Source: DATLYB01 sp964502525
Lineage (GTDB): Bacteria > Bacteroidota > Bacteroidia > Chitinophagales > CAIOSU01
Direction of reading: 5' to 3'
Assembly: GCA_964502525.1 (NCBI GenBank)
Contig: CAZCXH010000180.1
Coordinates: 1-10,150, forward strand
Length of the DNA stretch: 10,150 bases
The translations under genes were made by a program, and so were the position numbers. Below, piece by piece: positions 1-5,583 of the stretch (positions within the stretch are counted from its first letter, which is position 1; each line of letters starts with the position of its first letter). The notes beneath the pieces were generated by a model. The model saw only the letters and a list, made by a program, of their open reading frames with translations. It was not told where the DNA came from and ran no database searches.

Positions 1-1
1 C

Positions 2-1867
2 GGAACTTACAACTCGGATTTCCCGCAGCAAAGCCAGATGTGGAATTTCGGAGACGGATTCCATTCCGCGAATCAATTTCCCATTCATGCATACTTCGAA
101 GGGGGAACGTATTCCGTAAACCTGAGTGTAACAAATTCAATGGGATGTGTTGCAAGCGCTGACACAAGCATTACCGTCAATCCAAGACCTGAAATTATTA
201 TAACTGCCGATACAGCAATATGCATGGGCGACAGTGTTCAACTCAACGCGTTTGGTGCCGATTTGTACTCATGGCTGCCAACCGATCATCTGAGCAGTCC
301 TGACATTTCCAATCCGGTTGCAAAACCTGCTTCCGATATTCAGTATAATGTGGCGGGCGTATCTGCCAGCGGATGCCTGAATCACGCTTCAATAAACATC
401 ACAGTCCATCCCTCGCCTGATTTGCATGTATCGGATGATGTTGCTGTTTGCCCCAATGGTTCTGCCCTGATTTATGCCGCGGGAGGAACAGCATATTCGT
501 GGTATCCTCCTAAAGGGTTGAGTGATGATTCTTCTCAGTTCGTGGCAGCCGCCCCGCTGTCAAGCACGACTTACCGCGTCAGCGCAATGAATGAATTCGG
601 ATGTTTAGCTATGGATTCGGTTCATGTTGAAGTTTATCCAAAAACTGAATTTAAGGTTGGCCCGAACGGAGAGATATGCAGAGGGGACAGGGTTGAACTG
701 GCGGCAATTGGCGGAAAACAATATCGCTGGACGCCTCCTTACGGATTGAGCTGTGATGCGTGTGAGAGTCCCATCGCCTCGCCCGGAGTCACGACAAGAT
801 ATTCGGTGGCAGCGACAGACACTTACGGGTGCAAATACGATGATTCGGTTTCCGTATATGTGAAGGATTTTCCGACTGTAACAACCATTCCTGACAAGAC
901 GATCTGCAGGGGCGAATCTGTCTTATTGGAGACGATTGCAGCAAACGCTGCTGGTTTCAGCTGGCATCCTGACTTGTATTTGGACAATCCCCCAACCATG
1001 AATCCTGTCGCATCTCCGGACACTTCTATCACGTATGTTGTTTCGGTGACAAATGACCTCGGATGCAGCGCCTCGGATTCTGTCCGGCTGAATGTGATAA
1101 ACAAAGTGGATGCTGATTTGACAGGCAACACGGATTGCCCCGGAGAACGGGTTCAACTCAGGGCTGCCGTGAATGGCGCAAGCGACAACGGCTATCAAAT
1201 TCAATGGTCGCCTGCCAATTTATTTGATGACGCGCATGCGGCAACTCAAACGCTCAGGCCGCTTCATGATATGGAGGTTTCGGTTGTTGTGAGCAGTCAG
1301 ACCTGCGATGCGGATACGCTTTCTTATTATATCAATCTGCACGATGTGCCGGAAGTTGATGCCGGTGAAGATAAAATCGTTTACCTCGGTGAAAAGGTGA
1401 CCCTTTCAGCAAGTTCAGGCTCCGTCATTAGTTATTATAGCTGGTCTCCTTCGGACGGGCTGGAATGCGTGGAATGTCAATCAGCCGCATGGATAGCGGA
1501 CAGGCCGCAGACATTCACCGTTAACGTCATTGACGAAAACGGCTGCGCTGCAAAGGATTCAGTGACCTACCGCGTGGTTGGCAATTGCAGGGATGACGTG
1601 TTCGTGCCGAATGCTTTCACGCCAAATGGGGATGAAATCAACGACCGGTTCATGGTGCGTTCGCAAAATCAAATCAAGCTCAATCATTTCAAAATTTTTG
1701 ACCGCTGGGGAAAAGAAGTTTATTCTTCAAGCGATATTGAAGAAGGATGGGATGGAAACTTTGCTGACAAAGAAGCCGTTGCCGGTGTTTACGTTTATCA
1801 CTTGATAGCCGGATGCCGCAATGGGCAGTCTGTTTTGGTGAAAGGGAACGTAACGGTAATAAGGTAG
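2..1867 (+). CDS. Secreted PKD/Ig-like repeat protein with type B T9SS sorting domain (5'-truncated)
   Basis: The reading frame is open from base 2, so this is the last 621 residues of a longer protein; the first ATG, at 38, lies inside a PKD domain and is not the real start. Visible order: a PKD domain (WNFGDG at 38-55, closing about 190), six Ig-like repeats of about 75-82 residues (191-1585), and a gliding-motility-associated C-terminal domain, CHU_C (1586-1864; FVPNAFTPNGDEINDRF, then FDRWGKEVY and GWDGN). In this family CHU_C is a type B signal for the type IX secretion system, so the protein should cross the outer membrane and be attached to the surface or released. Most repeats carry one Cys near the start and a GC near the end, probably a disulfide. 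Its role (adhesin, matrix or gliding-related protein) cannot be told from the repeats, and any catalytic domain would lie upstream of the window. The stop is TAG at 1865-1867. Confidence 0.93.
   Translation, partial: GTYNSDFPQQSQMWNFGDGFHSANQFPIHAYFEGGTYSVNLSVTNSMGCVASADTSITVNPRPEIIITADTAICMGDSVQLNAFGADLYSWLPTDHLSSPDISNPVAKPASDIQYNVAGVSASGCLNHASINITVHPSPDLHVSDDVAVCPNGSALIYAAGGTAYSWYPPKGLSDDSSQFVAAAPLSSTTYRVSAMNEFGCLAMDSVHVEVYPKTEFKVGPNGEICRGDRVELAAIGGKQYRWTPPYGLSCDACESPIASPGVTTRYSVAATDTYGCKYDDSVSVYVKDFPTVTTIPDKTICRGESVLLETIAANAAGFSWHPDLYLDNPPTMNPVASPDTSITYVVSVTNDLGCSASDSVRLNVINKVDADLTGNTDCPGERVQLRAAVNGASDNGYQIQWSPANLFDDAHAATQTLRPLHDMEVSVVVSSQTCDADTLSYYINLHDVPEVDAGEDKIVYLGEKVTLSASSGSVISYYSWSPSDGLECVECQSAAWIADRPQTFTVNVIDENGCAAKDSVTYRVVGNCRDDVFVPNAFTPNGDEINDRFMVRSQNQIKLNHFKIFDRWGKEVYSSSDIEEGWDGNFADKEAVAGVYVYHLIAGCRNGQSVLVKGNVTVIR
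191..1585 (+). repeat. Six degenerate Ig-like repeats inside the first protein
   Basis: Protein-level repeats start at about 191, 419, 647, 875, 1106 and 1352. Each follows a pattern of D-x-x-x-C-x-G near the start, then a hydrophobic strand, Y/F-x-W-x-P, an NPVA-x-P-type strand, a Y-x-V strand and GC-x-x-x-DSV at the end. They are diverged in DNA, so this is old domain duplication and not a recent tandem expansion. Repeat 3 (752-763) and repeat 6 (1466-1477) carry an extra CxxC pair (CDAC, CVEC). Repeat 6 lacks the usual first Cys, having DKIVYLG there. Confidence 0.85.
1586..1864 (+). other. CHU_C gliding-motility-associated C-terminal domain (T9SS type B signal)
   Basis: The domain occupies the last 93 residues of the first protein. 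It has the family signature FVPNAFTPNGDEINDRF, then FKIFDRWGKEVYSS, GWDGNF, and the closing GVYVYHLIAGC and GNVTVIR strands. The family name comes from Cytophaga hutchinsonii, where such domains are abundant. Proteins carrying it are exported through the type IX system. It is complete, so the 3' end of the gene is intact. Confidence 0.93.
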
Positions 1868-1873
1868 GCTTCT

Positions 1874-1881
1874 TATCTTTG
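1874..1881 (+). promoter_or_regulatory. Bacteroidota -7 element (TATCTTTG) abutting the Uma2 start codon
   Basis: TATCTTTG matches the Bacteroidota -7 consensus TAnnTTTG exactly and ends 4 bp before the ATG at 1886. No good -33 TTG is seen 19-21 bp upstream. If the element is active, transcription would begin at or within a few bases of the start codon, giving a leaderless or nearly leaderless mRNA. The element lies just past the stop codon of the preceding gene (1867). Confidence 0.55.
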
Positions 1882-1885
1882 CGGC

Positions 1886-2428
1886 ATGAGACCGCTCACA
1901 TATATCCCCCGCTATACGGTTAAAGATTACAATATGTGGGAAGGCGATTGGGAATTGATTGATGGTATCCCCTATGCAATGAGCCCCTCGCCAGTCAAAA
2001 AACATCAACGGTTGGCTGCCGAATTGCTTTATCGGGTGGTTGATGAGTTGAAAAAAAATAAGGAGAAGTGTAAAAGCTGCGAAGCCGTTTTTGAACTTGA
2101 TTGGATAATTGATGATTCAACTGTCCTTCATCCCGATATAGCTGTCATCTGCCAAAAGACCGGAGATTTCATCACTTCACCTCCTGTTTTAATCATCGAA
2201 ATACTTTCAGTTTCAAGCGCTCTCAAGGACCGCCAGGTAAAGTTTGAGATTTACCAGGAACAGGGCGTACAATATTACATATTGGCTGACCCGGAATTAA
2301 AAACTTTTCAGATTTTTCTTCTTGCAGGCGGCAAGTACCATGAAAAAAATGAGATGAAGAAATTTTCAATTCATGATGATTGTTCGATTATCTTGGATAC
2401 CCCATCTGCATTAGTTGCTTTGGAGTAA
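1886..2428 (+). CDS. Uma2-family protein (DUF820, PD-(D/E)XK nuclease-like fold)
   Basis: A 180-residue soluble protein with no signal peptide or membrane segment. The family pattern is clear: WELIDGIPYAM near the N-terminus (E24), H40 in the following helix, HPDIAVI (D84), IIEILSVSSALKDRQVKF (E105, K119), and YYILADPEL after it. In this fold the Asp, Glu and Lys form a restriction-nuclease-like metal site, and all three are present, so an active nuclease is possible. The family's biological role is not established, although it is often annotated as an endonuclease. The length is typical (about 180-200). The gene follows the upstream stop by 18 bp but has its own -7 element, so it may be transcribed alone. 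It converges with the aspartate kinase gene, leaving only 16 bp between their ends. No toxin/antitoxin partner or methyltransferase lies beside it. Confidence 0.88.
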   Translation: MRPLTYIPRYTVKDYNMWEGDWELIDGIPYAMSPSPVKKHQRLAAELLYRVVDELKKNKEKCKSCEAVFELDWIIDDSTVLHPDIAVICQKTGDFITSPPVLIIEILSVSSALKDRQVKFEIYQEQGVQYYILADPELKTFQIFLLAGGKYHEKNEMKKFSIHDDCSIILDTPSALVALE

Positions 2429-2444
2429 GGAGCTATAGCAGCAA

Positions 2445-3707
2445 TTATCTGCATACAAACTGCACCGTATCCTTGGTTTTTTGCGTGATAACAATCTCCT
2501 TTCCCCTGGTAAGTTCGTTCACAATTTCATCGTTGTAATGCCGAATCGTGAGCACCTCAACGTTTTTGTCAATGCCGACATTGAAATGCGGGTTGAGGAA
2601 GCGGGTTAGCTCCGCAAGCTTCTCTTCATTGAAATCAATCACCACCGCCATGCTGATTGCTGCATTCTGCATCACATTGGTTTTTACCCGCAGCCTGGCG
2701 AATTCTTCAATGATGTCGCCCAGGTTATCTTCCGCCATGAAGGAGAAATCTTTGGTTGAAAAATTCAACAGCGCCTGGTTTTTCTTGATGACAATAATGG
2801 GCGGAATATTTTTCGGAAGCGGATCGCTTGAAACGACAGTCCCTGTTTTTTCGCTCTCAATGAATGAACGCACGTGCAGCGGAATATTTTTATTCTGCAG
2901 CGGCTTGATGGTTTTTGGGTGAATGACCTGCGCGCCATAGTAAGTCATCTCCACCGCCTCTTCATAGTTCAGCTTGTCAATTTTCACCGCATCCGGAAAC
3001 AGCGTGGGATTGGCGTTCAACACACCGGGCACATCCTTCCAGATCACTTGCTCTTCGGCTTCGAGGATATTTGAGAAAATGGCAGCAGTAAAATCCGAGC
3101 CTTCCCTGCCAAGCGTGGTGGTGTAATTGCTGGAAGTGCTGCCGATAAATCCCTGCGTGATAACGATCTTGTCTTTCAGCAGCGGCTTCACGGTGTCTGT
3201 GATTTTTTCGCGCGTTTCATCCCAATTGATTTTTGGCTCGCGGTAGTTGGCGTCTGTTTTAACAACAGTTCTTGCATCGAGCCACACGGCAGGGATGCCG
3301 ATGCTTTGCAAATACGCGGCCATGATACGGGTAGAAAACAGTTCACCCATCGCGACAACCTGGTCGTAGATGAAATCAAAATTTTCAGGTTTATAGTATT
3401 CAAGCGTGTTGCGAAGCAGGTCGAATAATTTTTTCAGCTCCTTGAAAAGCGGGTTGCCCGATTCTTTTAACAATGCCTGCGCAATTTCATGGTGCTGCTT
3501 TTCAAGCGCATCAATCTTTTTACCGGCTGCGGTGAGGTCTTTTTTAAAAAATGCCTGTGCGATTTCCTCCAGCGCGTTGGTGGTTTTACCCAAAGCCGAA
3601 ATCACCACTATCAATTGCAGGTCTTTATGCCTGCCGATGATTTTGCCCACATTCGCCATCGCAGGAGCATCTTTGATGGAGGCACCTCCAAACTTGAATA
3701 CTTTCAT
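2445..3707 (-). CDS. lysC: Aspartate kinase (monofunctional, LysC-type)
   Basis: Phosphorylates L-aspartate with ATP to 4-phospho-L-aspartate, the first step toward lysine/diaminopimelate, threonine, methionine and isoleucine; cytoplasmic. The 420 residues show the amino-acid-kinase fold: KFGGAS at 5-10 (usually KFGGTS), VVAMGELFST at 117-126, TTTLGREGSDFTA at 196-208 (usually GRGGSD), VIWKDVPGV at 221-229 and YYGAQVIHPKTI at 257-268. From about 303 there is an ACT-type regulatory region of only some 118 residues. The first ACT unit looks complete; the second (386-420) is short. Compared with E. coli LysC (about 450 residues) the C-terminus is compact, so feedback control may differ. It has no fused homoserine dehydrogenase. 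The ATG at 3705-3707 fits the conserved N-terminus MKVFKFGG. It lies 12 bp downstream of the acetyltransferase gene and probably shares its transcript. No Shine-Dalgarno sequence is seen. The symbol follows family convention; which end product controls it is unknown. Confidence 0.93.
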   Translation of the reverse strand: MKVFKFGGASIKDAPAMANVGKIIGRHKDLQLIVVISALGKTTNALEEIAQAFFKKDLTAAGKKIDALEKQHHEIAQALLKESGNPLFKELKKLFDLLRNTLEYYKPENFDFIYDQVVAMGELFSTRIMAAYLQSIGIPAVWLDARTVVKTDANYREPKINWDETREKITDTVKPLLKDKIVITQGFIGSTSSNYTTTLGREGSDFTAAIFSNILEAEEQVIWKDVPGVLNANPTLFPDAVKIDKLNYEEAVEMTYYGAQVIHPKTIKPLQNKNIPLHVRSFIESEKTGTVVSSDPLPKNIPPIIVIKKNQALLNFSTKDFSFMAEDNLGDIIEEFARLRVKTNVMQNAAISMAVVIDFNEEKLAELTRFLNPHFNVGIDKNVEVLTIRHYNDEIVNELTRGKEIVITQKTKDTVQFVCR

Positions 3708-3719
3708 TCAGATAAAGAT

Positions 3720-4220
3720 TTAGACTTTAGATTTCTCAGGAAAAGGTTTGTACATCTTGCAATCCACCCATTCGTCATCAAATACGATATTATTATGACG
3801 TTTGTAAAACCGGATGGCGCCTTTGTTCCATCTGAGCACTTGCCACTTCAATACGCGCGCATTCTCTTTTGCCGCATAGCGAATCACTTCATCCAACAAC
3901 AACTTGCCGATGCCTTTATTCCTATGCTCATTTTTTACAATCAGATCGTCCAAGTAAACCAGCTTTCCCTTCCAGGTGGAATACCCTGTGTAAACCAAAG
4001 CCATCCCAACAACCTCGTTGCTTAATTCCGCGACAAATGTTTTGAACAATGGTCTCTTTCCGAATCCGTCCTTCTTCAAATCTTTTACCGTGACGATCAC
4101 GGCATCAGGCGCTTTCTCAAAGATTGCCAATTCCCGGATAAGCCTCAAAACGGCAGCCATATCGCGCTTTTGAGCTTTTCTGATTTTCACGATGCGCCTT
4201 TTCCCTTCCTTCTTTTTCAT
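3720..4220 (-). CDS. GNAT-family N-acetyltransferase, SSAT (diamine acetyltransferase)-like
   Basis: A 166-residue single-domain acetyltransferase that should transfer the acetyl group of acetyl-CoA to an amine; cytoplasmic. Residues 11-158 follow the eukaryotic-type spermidine/spermine N1-acetyltransferase pattern: IRKAQ at the start, RLIRELAIFE (27-35), DLKKDGFG (47-54), YSTWKGKLVYLDDL (80-93), the acetyl-CoA motif EHRNKGIGKLLL (98-109), and WNKGAIRFYKRHN (131-143). The resemblance includes the strand before motif A (YLDD) where SSAT has YLED. Bacterial members of this group act on polyamines, thialysine or other small amines; the substrate here is not decided by the sequence. The first ten residues (MKKKEGKRRI) are basic and lie before the domain. 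An in-frame start at residue 21 would cut into the domain, so I keep the ATG at 4218-4220. It is the first gene of a probable operon with aspartate kinase, and a good -33/-7 promoter lies upstream. Confidence 0.87.
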   Translation of the reverse strand: MKKKEGKRRIVKIRKAQKRDMAAVLRLIRELAIFEKAPDAVIVTVKDLKKDGFGKRPLFKTFVAELSNEVVGMALVYTGYSTWKGKLVYLDDLIVKNEHRNKGIGKLLLDEVIRYAAKENARVLKWQVLRWNKGAIRFYKRHNNIVFDDEWVDCKMYKPFPEKSKV

Positions 4221-4263
4221 TGATTTTGATGGTCAATTTTTCTATTTTGAAAAAAAGCGTCCG

Positions 4264-4295
4264 CAAAGATAATTGAGTATTTTTGAGTTCCGCAA
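4264..4295 (-). promoter_or_regulatory. Bacteroidota-type promoter for the acetyltransferase/aspartate kinase operon
   Basis: On the minus strand, TATCTTTG (4271 down to 4264) matches TAnnTTTG. A TTG at 4295-4293 lies 21 bp upstream of it, within the usual 19-21 bp spacing of the Bacteroidota sigma factor. The predicted start is near 4257, giving a leader of roughly 35-40 bases before the ATG at 4220. This is the best promoter in the window. Confidence 0.65.
4278..4285 (+). promoter_or_regulatory. Possible -7 element for the fructose-bisphosphatase gene
   Basis: TATTTTTG matches TAnnTTTG exactly and lies 27 bp before the ATG at 4313, giving a short leader. No TTG lies at the proper distance; the nearest TTTG ends at 4249, about 28 bp upstream. 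The A/T-rich sequence makes a chance match easy. It overlaps the footprint of the divergent promoter at 4264-4295. Confidence 0.35.
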
Positions 4296-4312
4296 GACCT
4301 AAAAATTAGTTT

Positions 4313-5329
4313 ATGGGAGAGAAAAGAGTTGTAGTTCTTGATGAGTATATCGTCAACAAGCAGAAGGAATTTCCCCGCGCCACGGGCGACTTGTCAGCCA
4401 TCCTGCGCAACATTGGCGTTGCAGCCAAGATGGTGAACCGCGAGGTGAATGCAGCGGGATTGGTGGACATTCTGGGCACCATCGGCAGAACAAACATTCA
4501 GGGTGAAGACGTGATGAAATTGGATGAATTTTCAAACAAAGAGTTCATCTCATCCCTGGCGCAGAGCGGATTGTGCGCGGGAATTGCATCTGAGGAAGAC
4601 AAGAACATCATCACGATTAACAGCAATAACAAGGCGAAATATGTTGTCTGCATTGACCCGCTTGACGGCTCATCCAATATTGATGTTAATGTTTCCATCG
4701 GAACCATCTTTGCCATTTATCGCAGGCTGAATACGGAAGCAGTTTGTTCAGAGAAGGATTTTTTACAGGCCGGAACCGCATTGATGGGCGCGGGCTACGT
4801 TATCTACGGCTCGTCCACGATGCTCGTTTATACGACCGGCTATGGCGTGAATGGCTTCACGCTTGATCCTTCAATCGGTGAATTCTGTTTATCCCATGCG
4901 AACATCACTATGCCTAAAACCGGCAGCATTTATTCTATTAATCAGGGAGCCTATTCAAAATTTTCTGAAGGAGTGAAGGCGTACGTTGATTATTGCATGG
5001 GCTTGAACAAGGAAAATCCCAAGCCTTATTCGCTCCGTTACATCGGCTCGATGGTGGCTGACCTGCATCGCAATCTTATCAAGGGCGGCATTTTCATTTA
5101 TCCCGCGACTTCGGATGCGCCAAAGGGAAAATTGCGTTTGCTGTATGAATGCAACCCCATGTCGTTCATTGTGGAGCAGGCAGGCGGCAAAGCATCTGAC
5201 GGGCATAAGCGCATTCTCGAAATCCAGCCGAAGGAGTTGCACCAACGCACTCCTATTTTCATTGGCTCGGAACAGATGGTGAAGAAGGCGGAAGAGTTTA
5301 TCGAAAAGCACGAGGCAGTGGGGGCTTAG
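4313..5329 (+). CDS. fbp: Fructose-1,6-bisphosphatase, class 1
   Basis: Hydrolyses fructose 1,6-bisphosphate to fructose 6-phosphate and phosphate, the committed step of gluconeogenesis; cytoplasmic and Mg-dependent. The 338 residues are full length for the class. Metal and phosphate-site motifs are intact: SEE at 93-95, the signature DPLDGSSNIDVNVSIGTIF (115-133), RYIGSMVADLHRNL (242-255) for substrate binding, and KLRLLYECNPMSFIVEQAGG (273-292), in which E279 matches the metal-ligand Glu of the family. The N-terminus aligns with the usual helix (VLDEYIVNKQKEFP... then LSAILRNI), which supports the ATG at 4313. It is transcribed away from the acetyltransferase operon from a 92-bp shared region and seems to be a single gene. 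An A-rich leader without a Shine-Dalgarno sequence precedes it. Confidence 0.96.
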   Translation: MGEKRVVVLDEYIVNKQKEFPRATGDLSAILRNIGVAAKMVNREVNAAGLVDILGTIGRTNIQGEDVMKLDEFSNKEFISSLAQSGLCAGIASEEDKNIITINSNNKAKYVVCIDPLDGSSNIDVNVSIGTIFAIYRRLNTEAVCSEKDFLQAGTALMGAGYVIYGSSTMLVYTTGYGVNGFTLDPSIGEFCLSHANITMPKTGSIYSINQGAYSKFSEGVKAYVDYCMGLNKENPKPYSLRYIGSMVADLHRNLIKGGIFIYPATSDAPKGKLRLLYECNPMSFIVEQAGGKASDGHKRILEIQPKELHQRTPIFIGSEQMVKKAEEFIEKHEAVGA

Positions 5330-5337
5330 CGCACCTT

Positions 5338-5355
5338 CAAGACTCCCAAGACTCC
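5338..5355. repeat. Two perfect tandem copies of a 9-bp word
   Basis: CAAGACTCC occurs twice back to back, nine bases after the fbp stop codon. A weak five-base-pair pairing GCACC (5331-5335) with GGTGC (5365-5369) encloses it. No function can be assigned. Confidence 0.6.
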
Positions 5356-5380
5356 GCAGGGATTGGTGCCGCTGTTTGTG

Positions 5381-5409
5381 CAAATATAGGCGCTGCATTA
5401 AAACAGCAA
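5381..5409 (-). promoter_or_regulatory. Possible antisense promoter reading toward the 3' end of fbp
   Basis: The minus strand has TATATTTG (5388 down to 5381), an exact TAnnTTTG match. A TTG at 5409-5407 is separated from it by 18 bp, one base short of the usual 19-21. No gene on that strand would be served, so the transcript would be antisense to the end of fbp or the match is chance. Confidence 0.2.
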
Positions 5410-5423
5410 GTCGTGTCACGACT
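5409..5423. repeat. 15-bp palindrome AGTCGTG-T-CACGACT
   Basis: A perfect 7+1+7 inverted repeat. It could be an operator half-site pair, a short hairpin (6-bp stem, 3-base loop) or part of a dispersed REP-like element. The T-tract at 5441-5448 is 17 bp further on, too far for an ordinary intrinsic terminator. Confidence 0.5.
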
Positions 5424-5583
5424 GCCAACCATCAAGTAACTTTTTTTTCTCCCAAACGTATTTCCGGTTTAGAAAGATTATCTGGACTACTCTGAAACTC
5501 CACTATCAAAGCCCTTGATGCTGAATCCGGCACAAGACAATAGCTGAAATTTTAGAGATGTCCTTCATTAAAAACCCAATTCA

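Larger units (their letters stand above)
5330..5583. other. Non-coding gap between fbp and the large secreted protein
   Basis: No convincing gene lies in these 254 bp. They hold a tandem pair of CAAGACTCC (5338-5346, 5347-5355), a minus-strand -7-like word (5381-5388), a 15-bp palindrome (5409-5423) and an 8-T run (5441-5448). No strong TAnnTTTG promoter for the downstream gene was found; TAACTTTT at 5437-5444 is the nearest, with one mismatch. Confidence 0.6.

Noticed and set aside
1886..2428. Uma2 protein as part of a restriction or toxin-antitoxin defence system
   Set aside because: No methyltransferase, antitoxin, helicase or other defence gene is adjacent; the neighbours are a surface protein and amino-acid metabolism.
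3489..4025. A 178-codon plus-strand frame over the end of the acetyltransferase and start of the aspartate kinase
   Set aside because: Both minus-strand genes are clearly real by motif, and this frame spans their junction with a composition typical of an antisense shadow.
4955..5428. A 157-codon minus-strand frame opposite the end of fbp
   Set aside because: It is antisense to the conserved C-terminal part of fructose-bisphosphatase and has no domain signature. The weak antisense promoter at 5381-5409 lies inside its first part and so does not support it.
5441..5448. T-run as an intrinsic terminator for fbp
   Set aside because: The nearest hairpin (5409-5423) ends 17 bp before it, so the stem and U-tract are not joined.
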